Part shown: piece by piece, positions 56,549-64,000 of the stretch | How positions within the stretch are numbered: position 1 is the stretch's first letter | Layout of the letters: every line of letters begins with the position of its first letter | DNA from: Pohlia nutans | Taxonomy: Eukaryota > Streptophyta > Bryopsida > Bryales > Mniaceae | Direction of reading: 5' to 3' | Assembly: GCA_022496805.1 (NCBI GenBank) | Contig: CM040085.1 | Span: 31,649,811-31,713,810, forward strand | DNA length: 64,000 bases | Notes under the pieces: model-generated | The model's input: the letters and a program-made list of their open reading frames with translations, nothing else | What the model was told of the DNA's origin: nothing | The model's database searches: none | Program-made: the position numbers and the translations under genes

Positions 56549-57155
56549 TAAATCATAGTCATGTGCAAAAGCAGAAGGCGGCATCGTTCTCCTGAAGGCT
56601 CTTTGTAGTTATCGGGAAGAGCTCGTTTTCCCAATTCTCATTGAATTTTTAAAATCTAACAAAAGATGTATTAGACTGGTACTTTCTAGGGGTTGGAGAT
56701 CTTATGGAGAACTTTGGTTGTGGTTTGTTAAAAATAAAAAAATAAAAAAAGCATTGGTGCCAACTAGAAAATACAGGAAACTAATATGACCATATGATGA
56801 TGGAATTTCTTCTAATGAATTCAATTTTTTTGGCATTCAACAGCAATAATCAATCAGGTACCTAAATAAGTATCACACTGTACCTAAATCAGAAATTCAC
56901 TGGGAGAATCGCCATATGGGAACATATTGAGAAAAATGCAACCTCATGTAGCCACCAAGGCAATGGCAACCACTGGTTGAATGCCCATCTATGAATTCTT
57001 GAGTCATACGCAGTGGATGAAAAGGTCAAAATTTTGAATGAAAAAGACAATATGTACGAAAAACTCAATAACGATACTTATGCTTTACCAAAAAAAGAAA
57101 TTGTATTATGTCCAATTTGGTAATAAATTTACAAATTGGAAAATAGCTGAAGCTC
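56549..57155. other. Intergenic DNA after the armadillo gene
   Basis: Probable 3' UTR followed by AT-rich DNA. No gene or element recognised. Confidence 0.4.
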
Positions 57156-57159
57156 TTAA

Positions 57160-57369
57160 CCCTTAAAGGACCAAGGATTCATAGTTTTAAAATCACCAAT
57201 TCAATTGATCATATTGTGTAAAGATAATTTAAATGGAGTTAAATTATATATCACTAGAATCAATGATGAACATTGGTGAGAAAAATACATGAGATTGAAC
57301 AAGAAAAGTCTCCACATGGCATGACTCAAAACTACAACAAAACATAAGGACCAATTTGGACTTCATGGG
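57160..57369. mobile_element. TTAA-flanked element, 210 bp
   Basis: TTAA at 57156-57159 and 57370-57373. The left end CCCTTAAAGGACCAAGG is good; the right end (GACTTCATGGG) is degenerate. Interior shared with 54554-54784. Its right TTAA also begins the next element. Confidence 0.78.
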
Positions 57370-57373
57370 TTAA

Positions 57374-57921
57374 CCCTTAACCGTGCAAGGAGCCCCTTAG
57401 GGCCATGCTTGATTGTTTTTCAGTCAAATGCTGATTTTTACCCAATTCCTAATTTCAAATGAAAATGGTCCCAACAAAGAAAGTGTGGGGGATTATCTTC
57501 TACTTTCTAATCCGATTTACTATTCTTCAAAATCGTTAAAATTGCGTTTTTTTACAGCACTTTAAAGCTCAAAACCCTAAAATTCCAATATACACTGCAG
57601 AAAAAGTTTTCTATCGTATTTCTTTTGTGTAAGTTCAAGAAGCATGCCACCTACACCTTGTTGTTCATCACTATTATTTACATTTTCCTTAATAATTTCA
57701 TACTATTCTAAACTTTTTTGTAATTAATATGATTTTTACAAGAAGCAAACTTTGAAAAATCTCATAATTTTTTTGAAAATTTAAATAATTATGAAAATAT
57801 CATGGTAAATCAGTTTAAGAATACCTTATATGAGAAAAATACCCAAAAAAATATAATATATTTTTAAATGTGAGGAATTGATGAGGTTTGACCAGGTAAT
57901 TGTAGTGTGGACGCTTAAGGG
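57374..57921. mobile_element. TTAA-flanked element, 548 bp, abutting the previous one
   Basis: TTAA at 57370-57373 (shared) and 57922-57925 flanks CCCTTAACCGTGC and GGACGCTTAAGGG. Non-coding. Confidence 0.75.
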
Positions 57922-58253
57922 TTAATTATAAACGCAAGAGAAAAATGGGTAACAATTTCCCAACCACTTCCGAGCAGCTGGTGCCCGAACCATGCTTGGT
58001 GTCCACGTCACCGATCCTGCGTAGCTATTGGTCCATCAACCACCAAAACGAATGCTAATTACGCACCCCACACTAATTACAATCCAGTGAATCCTGCTCT
58101 GCTAAAACGCACCGTCATGTGAAGCGTGGTCGTCACTCTCACTCCGCATTCAAATTCGTCGTTGGAAATCAGTCACGCAGAATTTTCCACCCATTGCGAG
58201 AGATTGGTGAGCTTGAGTCGAGTTGGAAATCGGGTTTACAAGGAATTCATTTC

Positions 58254-59717
58254 ATGCGGTGGAGGGAGATTGCGTGGCAATGGGTGACCAAATCCGCGGA
58301 GGTTTACATGGAGGGGCTGCCTCGCAAGGCCTTCATCAATTCCCTCACCAATTCTCTCAAGTGAGTAACGCGCCTCATTGTCACAGCCGATTGATTTTTT
58401 CACTTGAAGTTTGATTTTTTTTCACGTGAAGTTTGATTTTATGTGGAAATCGTGCTGTAGTTCAGTTATTAGGGTTTGGGGGCGCATGCTTCTGCTGTGG
58501 TTGAATTGGAATGATCTGTTGTATCAACAGAGAGTATCCTCATCTCAATGGCAGGGAGGTAGTTGTTGTGCAACGAATTGAGGAGCTGTGTCGATCTGGG
58601 GTACAGCGCCATGCCGCCTTGGCGGTGGACAACCGAGCTTCCACACACCTGCAAGTAGGTCTCACCTGCCACCTATTTTTGAATTCGATCTGAAGAAATC
58701 AATTACCAAATTGTTTGCATCTGTAACCGCACTCTTGAATGCGAACCTGAGAAATCATTAGCAAGTTGTATAATATGATGCTGTTACCTTAGACAAGTAA
58801 TGCTCTGTACTTAATCCATGGTCTGTGTTGGAATGTGGCCAATCCAAGATAGCTTGTTTGGTCCAAGGAACGTATCAAACGCTGCTGCCATGGTTCAAGA
58901 ACGATCACGAGAAGGTGATGGAAATCATAAGGAAGCCCGTGGGTGAGAGCTCTGCAGCGGCAGTGGGCGTCGCTCAGAGGATTGCCTTGCTTTTGAGCTT
59001 CGGCAAGTTCCGGCTGGTGTCCCAAGGGTTGAGGCACATGGAAGCTGACTTTGGCAAAGCTTTTGTGGTCGAGCATTATGAACAGCCTGAGTAAGCATCT
59101 CGAGTTCATTTCCTGTAGAGATCACCAGTTTGGAAATCCTGCCAATAATTCCTGTCTTCGATGGATACTTATGGAAGGTGTCCCGGCCCGGAAGGCATGG
59201 TGCAGTTTAACATGACTTGTGAGCTCACGAATATCTTTGAAGCCTTGGAAATGATTCGTACATTTTGAAGGAAATTCATCGCTCTCGATCAAGCACTGAC
59301 CGGATGAAGTGGTTGCATGCAGTTTTCATAGAGCAAGAGTACGTCGTTGTCTCTACCATTCTGTTTTCACAGCTGAAGGCAACCCGGAATTGACGCCCAT
59401 CTTTTGTGTGCTGGACAGCATGTGGTAAGCCTTCCATCCGACTAACGGAATTCATCACCATGTAATCTTGATCTTGTGTGTTGCTGACAATAAGGTAGAA
59501 GATACTAATTTCACCATCAAAATCGATAGACTTGGAGACGTGGGAAACCTGACTTGAGCATTTGCATTCTCATTTCTGGTGCAGGTTTGATCAGTTGAAA
59601 CCACAGAAACATGGAGTTGAGTTTCAACGACCCACCACCCTTGCAAAAGGGAACGAAGTGTGTGATTTCCTGTTGCGAAGAATACCCAGGGGAAGCATGA
59701 CTCAAACGCAATCCTAA
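58254..59717 (+). CDS. L-2-amino-thiazoline-4-carboxylic acid hydrolase-like protein
   Basis: Six exons, 58254-58360, 58531-58654, 58849-59090, 59178-59218, 59373-59424 and 59585-59717, give 232 residues with consistent phases. The C-terminus (LTPIFCVLDSMWFDQL, then RPTTLAKGNEVCDFLLRR) resembles the ATC-hydrolase family, whose bacterial members hydrolyse L-2-amino-thiazoline-4-carboxylate; the length also fits. The helical middle (GVAQRIALLLSFGKFRLVSQ) agrees. The substrate in plants is unknown, so only the family is claimed. The start at 58254 is the first in-frame ATG after upstream non-ATG frames; an upstream exon cannot be excluded. No targeting signal is obvious. Confidence 0.68.
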
Positions 59718-59927
59718 CTTATCCTGACTTATCATTGGGGGTTAGATACATTTCACAGCCCTATGTCACATTGATAAAGACTTTCAAATTTACATTCTAC
59801 TTCACGAATGTGCTCGTTCTATGTATCGGTCATGAATGTGCAAAACGAATCATCAGTAAGCATTGAATTTTTTAGTCAAGAGTGCTTTTGTGGTGAAGTG
59901 GAACAGGGCATGCCTCTTGTATTGTAC

Positions 59928-60545
59928 TGTACAGTCAGGTAGGAATTGCTTACGAATTTTAGTTGACAGGAGTGGAACTGCCAAACTTTGGAATGCAAGA
60001 ACTTGCTCAAAAATGAATGGATTTTGGAATTTCAAATTGCATTGGAATCACACTAAAGTCTACTTTATCACCAATACAAATACACATATGTAATTGAAAA
60101 TCATACAATTGTTATGATGTTTTCTATATGCTACCTACCATTTAGTGCTGCCACCATTTGTGAAAATTACAACTTGTATTTAATGGTACATATTAGAAAT
60201 GAACCTTCACAATTGCTTTATAGATACTTGATCCCACACCGCTTGAACTACTTGTACGGTTTTTTACTTATTCTGTACTTAAATGCAAAAAATCTTTGAC
60301 TATCTCCCAAAGGTTCACTATAAAATGATAGATAGTGTATAAAAGAAATCTAAATTTTTGTATGACTTTAAATTATTCTTTTTTCACTTATCATGAAGTT
60401 GAAGCATGCTTCATTGCAATTCCAATGCAATTTGTGGTTTCAAAATCGGTTCATTTTTGAGCATGCTAGAGCTTCCTAAAGATTGTTGAACTTTCTAGTG
60501 AAAAGTGATTGAAAAATTCGTAAGCAATTCCTACCTTACTGTACA
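59928..60545. mobile_element. Element with 33-bp inverted ends, 618 bp
   Basis: 59928-59960 and the complement of 60513-60545 match at 32 of 33 positions (TGTACAGT-AGGTAGGAATT...). The ends can be read as TA plus CAGT, as in Tc1/mariner-type elements with a TA duplication, but this is tentative. No coding capacity. Confidence 0.78.
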
Positions 60546-62097
60546 ATGGCCTCCAATAAGTCTTGCAACCCCACTTTCAAACCTCACACTAAAACATTTA
60601 TCACACTTACTATGATGGTTCGTTGACCATGAAATTTTGCATGTACCACCGCTTGGACATAAAGCATTTTGGGCCAAATTTGGTACCTTAAAAATGCACG
60701 GTTTATGAAATAATGCTAATTTGCTAACTTTTAGGCCTCTCTTAAAAAAAAATCATATATAGTACCCAATAGCTGCCAAGGATCCAAATTTTTGGTAGAA
60801 GGTAGAAGTCGCAATGAGGAACAATATGGTATTATAAAAAATAATGGTATTCCTAGGTATTTTTGTGTCCACATGCAATCCAAAATTTTAAAAATAATAC
60901 CAAATCTTAGTTTAATTATATAATAAAGTAATTTTCTACTTTTGTCACTTTTTTTGTAACACCATGTTGTCATAGTAAGGAATAACATGGTGTCATAAAA
61001 ACATTAATCTGTAGAACTTCAACTAGAGTGTACGATTGATATACAGTTATTCTCCCCTAATCAATGATGCGTGATACCAACTAATCAACAATCTCTTGTA
61101 TCTATATCTAGAAATGAGGGCTCAAATTCAATTCGATTTTTTTTTTTGGATACATATACATAATATTCTATAGCAATCCTAGGACTTCACTCTTTGCTAC
61201 AATGATGATAAAACCTCCTCTCGTCCATGACCCCACACATATCAAAGTAGGGAACTCCCTATCATCCATGATTTTGAAAATCGTCTTAGCTTTCCAATCG
61301 ATATTTTTGGAGTGTTCTTACATATCATAATAGAGCAATGGGAGCCAACACCCTTTTGCAATGGGACCACAATCTAGTTACAGTTAGAAACTAAGTTTAC
61401 GTGGCAATGACACAATAGTTCCAAAATTCATGGATTACAAATGACATTCCTTCATTACTTAGAAAAGAGGATGTAAGTGAAGATTCTCTTTCGATCCAAT
61501 TTTTAAAAGGATACTCCATTACACTGCTCTATTATGCTATGTAAGATGAACAAAAGCAAAAATATAAAAAAGCACTTGTTAGTGTATAGTACGGGTGTTG
61601 TAATTGTCTCAGCCTTCCGATCTATATTTTTTATTGTTCTTAAGATGGACAAAAGCTAGAATAAAAAGGCACATGTGTAAAGCATGGGTGTTGTTTAAGG
61701 CATAGGTGTTAGAGTAAAGCATGGGTAAATGTTATGGCCTCTCTTGCCAACAAATCAAGTTCTTTTTCAAAATCTTGTTGAAAATCTGAAAAAAAAATTA
61801 AAAAATCTAAATCAAGTGATAAGTTATCACAATATCACATTATCACTTAGAAGCGGTTTCCAATATCACTTGAAAGCAGTTTTCCAAAATCACTCAGAAG
61901 AAGTTTTCCAATATCACTCCGTGGAATCAAGGTAGAGGATCCCATTTGCATCTCTTTCACGGTGAGCAATAGTAGCTATTACATGTGCAAATTCATACCT
62001 GAAAATATGAATATGCATTCAAGATAAAAATACGAAATGTAATTTTGGTGATTTATTAAGATAATTTCTTTTACATTCATTAAATGAAGATCCATCA
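60546..62097. other. AT-rich intergenic region
   Basis: No gene. A tandem repeat lies at 61840-61920 (listed separately). A diverged duplication around AAAGCATGGGTGTTGT occurs near 61590-61730. Confidence 0.4.
61840..61920. repeat. Short tandem repeat (ATCACTTAGAAGCGGTTTCC-like)
   Basis: About three diverged copies of a 24-28 bp unit, ATCACT-x-GAAGCAGTTTTCCAA. Confidence 0.8.
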
Positions 62098-62571
62098 TTA
62101 AAAGCAAACACTTGACCAATCATAATGTTGAGCAAATGGTACACGTGATATAGAGCTGTTGCATTCTTCTAAGTACCGGCCTTTAACAAATCCAATTGTG
62201 TCATCCCGATGCGAATAATAACATGTCGTGGCCAAGCCCCGCTTCTGTCGTCTTGGCTTGGTGGAGCCGCTGGTGTGGACGAGATGCCTTTTATGGCCTT
62301 CATCCATCAAGCGCATTTGAAATTGTTTCCCGCAACTCGAACACTTGAAGCAGGGTTGCGCCGGAGAATTATTGTTGTAGTATTGGAATGGCGCATTGTC
62401 AGCAACGCCACAATGGCGGCATTGGCGGTGCAAACCCCGTAGTTCCTCAAGGTCCTCGTTCTTCTTCTTTTGATAGGTCTTGCCCCGCGCACGCTTGTCG
62501 AAGGAGCCCCCAAGTGAAGAGTTTGTGGCAATTGGAACCTTATAATTTTTGAAAATTTCATTGCATGCCAT
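62098..62571 (-). CDS. Dof-like zinc-finger protein, single exon
   Basis: A 157-codon intronless frame with CRHCGVADNAPFQYYNNNSP followed by AQPCFKCSSCGKQF. This resembles the Dof finger, where a C-x2-C-x21-C-x2-C core carries a YYNN(Y)S segment and binds AAAG DNA sites. Here the spacing is C51-x2-C54-x22-C77-x2-C80, one residue longer, with an extra Cys at 74. A basic patch (KPRRQKRG) follows. The rest is unlike Dof proteins I know. It may be a divergent Dof gene or a domesticated or transposon-derived finger. It is isolated in AT-rich DNA. Confidence 0.55.
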   Translation of the reverse strand: MACNEIFKNYKVPIATNSSLGGSFDKRARGKTYQKKKNEDLEELRGLHRQCRHCGVADNAPFQYYNNNSPAQPCFKCSSCGKQFQMRLMDEGHKRHLVHTSGSTKPRRQKRGLATTCYYSHRDDTIGFVKGRYLEECNSSISRVPFAQHYDWSSVCF

Positions 62572-63051
62572 TTTAAATTATTTTTTGAATTATTTTTGAA
62601 CTAATCTGACCTGCATTTCAACAGATGTCAAAATGTTCCACGTGTAATCTTCATAGTGGTTCAAGGTGACGTGGACCCTTCAAAAATCTGACGGGGAAAT
62701 TCACAAGGTACTCTGTTGCCGATCACGGGACGCACGCACCTCACTCACACTCAATTGACTGATTAGAAAGCTCATTTCAGATTTTTCTTCTGCAAGCAGA
62801 TCGAGTTTGCCAATTCGACATGCATCAATCGATCGTGATTTGCAAGCTCCCAATCGATCAATACATTTTGTGATCGAGATCGGGGATGACGGAGTTGCAA
62901 TCAATTTTCAGACAGACAGACCGCAACTGAAGGAGGACTTGATTGATGCAAGTGCTCATGGCGAGGTCGATCGAACTGCGATTAGGGTTTGAAATTCTTT
63001 CCGAGCTGCCGGTATTTTAAATTTCTGTGAGTGATCGCGAATTGGCTTGTA
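62572..63051. other. Putative divergent promoter region
   Basis: It separates the Dof-like frame (minus) and the membrane protein (plus). A plus-strand frame at 62807-62992 is short and unsupported. Confidence 0.3.
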
Positions 63052-63438
63052 ATGTCTGGTCGTAGCCATGGTGGTTTGAGATTGCGAGGTCGTGATGGAA
63101 ACAGTAGTATCGCCCGGAGTAGGAGGCAAAGTTTGGTTCTTCTCCTGGCGTGTACAATGGCAGGTATTCTGTTCCTGCTCTCCCTTCACCGGAGCTCCTT
63201 CTTCCACCACAAAACCCTAACGCACATTGTGACGAAGAGAGTGAGTACTGTGAGCCTTGAAGACAACGTAGTTAAAAAGAAAGGAGAGTTACAGGAGGAG
63301 AAGGAAGATGCTAAGGAAAGAATGGACGAGGAGGGGCATCTTGAGAGCTTGGCATTAGGCGATGCAGCAACGAGCAATGAAGAAGAAGAAGAGGACACGG
63401 ATGCCATCCTCCAAGTTACAGAGTTGAAATCGCTTCCT
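63052..63438 (+). CDS. First exon of a type II membrane-anchored protein (partial)
   Basis: The ATG at 63052 opens MSGRSHGGLRLRGRDGNSSI, a basic N-terminus, then a hydrophobic segment around SLVLLLACTMAGILFLLSL. An acidic, Glu-rich stem follows (GELQEEKEDAKERMDEEGH, EEEEEDTDAI). The basic tail, single anchor and stem suggest a type II Golgi or ER membrane protein such as a glycosyltransferase or methyltransferase, but no catalytic domain is in view. The exon ends at a GTAAGC donor at 63439, phase 0 (129 codons). The gene continues beyond the window. Family not identified. Confidence 0.6.
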
Positions 63439-63455
63439 GTAAGCTGCACAGAGCC

Positions 63456-63688
63456 TACTGTGTATTTTCTGTAGTGTAGGAAAGTTGGACCCCTGCTGCA
63501 AATTATCTGTTTGTGTGAAAATGACTTCAGTTTGACACGATCGACACTGTTGTTCTTGTAGTATAGAATAAGAGCTTTAAAATGATGTATTGCAATCAGA
63601 AAACCGAGCCAGGTAAAATGATAAAATGCCATCGTTTCAAAGTTCAGTGATGCAGATGGTCATATTGGGCGTTTTAGACGCTGAGGGG
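63456..63688. mobile_element. Second copy of the PGK-A intron-1 element
   Basis: TTTTCTGTAGTGTAGGAAA through GGGCGTTTTAGACGCTGAGGGG, then TTAA at 63689-63692, matches 1559-1782. It lies at the start of the intron of the membrane-protein gene. Left end unclear. Confidence 0.75.
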
Positions 63689-63692
63689 TTAA

Positions 63693-64000
63693 TGTTCTTG
63701 TCTTCATTTCATTTCTTTGTACAAAAAGTGCATTTGCGTTCGTAATTCAAGGGTTAAGAATCAGGTTATTCAAGCGATCCTCTGATATTTACTTTCTTTG
63801 ACGCACTTATGTTGAGTGCTTAACATTTGAAAGCAAACTCCATCCTGGTTCTGAAGTTGGAATACATGGATCATGTAAAGTTGTCACAATTGCTACATTG
63901 TTCTGAAGTTGCAAAGTCTTGGGGGTTCATGTTGACATGATTTATTACTGGTTCTCACAAATTATTGTCTTAGTGCTACAGCGGAAAAGGTACAATCTGA
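63693..64000. other. Intron DNA to the window end
   Basis: AT-rich sequence with no recognised exon. Confidence 0.35.

Overview
This window is nuclear DNA from a plant (streptophyte) with intron-rich genes, GC-rich exons set in AT-rich introns and intergenic DNA, and a dense load of small transposable elements. Plant markers are two chloroplast-type phosphoglycerate kinase genes with transit peptides, a bulb-lectin receptor-like kinase, a plant-type gamma-tubulin complex GCP2 and a plastid M41-like membrane protein. A bryophyte or other non-seed plant is my best guess from gene style; I cannot name the species.

Layout: PGK copy A (+, 865-3920); AT-rich DNA with two inverted-repeat elements; the M41-like plastid gene (+, 7406-10212); AT-rich DNA with a TTAA element and a GC-rich minisatellite; a decayed hAT transposase (-, 14480-16967) next to a 3.5 kb element with 45-bp terminal inverted repeats that holds a nested TTAA element; a lectin receptor kinase (+, 21491-25790) and a truncated copy of it (28218-28680) behind a SINE-like unit with an (AAT)n tail; PGK copy B in inverted orientation (-, 31786-28989); GCP2 (-, at least 22 exons, 41545-33957); an armadillo-repeat gene (+, 45934-56548) whose 5' region is tandemly duplicated and whose introns are packed with elements; a predicted ATC-hydrolase-family gene (+, 58254-59717); a Dof-like zinc-finger ORF (-, 62571-62098); and exon 1 of a membrane-anchored protein (+, from 63052) that leaves the window.

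Exon models were built by hand from splice dinucleotides, reading phase and remembered family conservation. They close in frame for both PGK copies, the M41-like gene, the receptor kinase and the ATC-hydrolase gene. GCP2 is complete from its conserved N-terminal motif to its stop, with an uncertain start. The armadillo gene lacks at least one exon between 46390 and 50959.

The most notable content is the mobile DNA. (1) A family flanked by TTAA with CCC(C/T)TAAAGGACC ends has the hallmarks of piggyBac-type elements; one member has a recognisable empty site elsewhere in the window. (2) CACTA-type miniature elements have perfect 3-bp target duplications, and one is nested in another element whose sibling shows the empty site. 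(3) Other families carry TAA/TTA or 8-bp duplications. (4) The PGK inverted duplication preserves a before/after record, because copy A carries insertions and a promoter duplication that copy B lacks. No CRISPR array, rRNA gene or convincing tRNA gene was seen.
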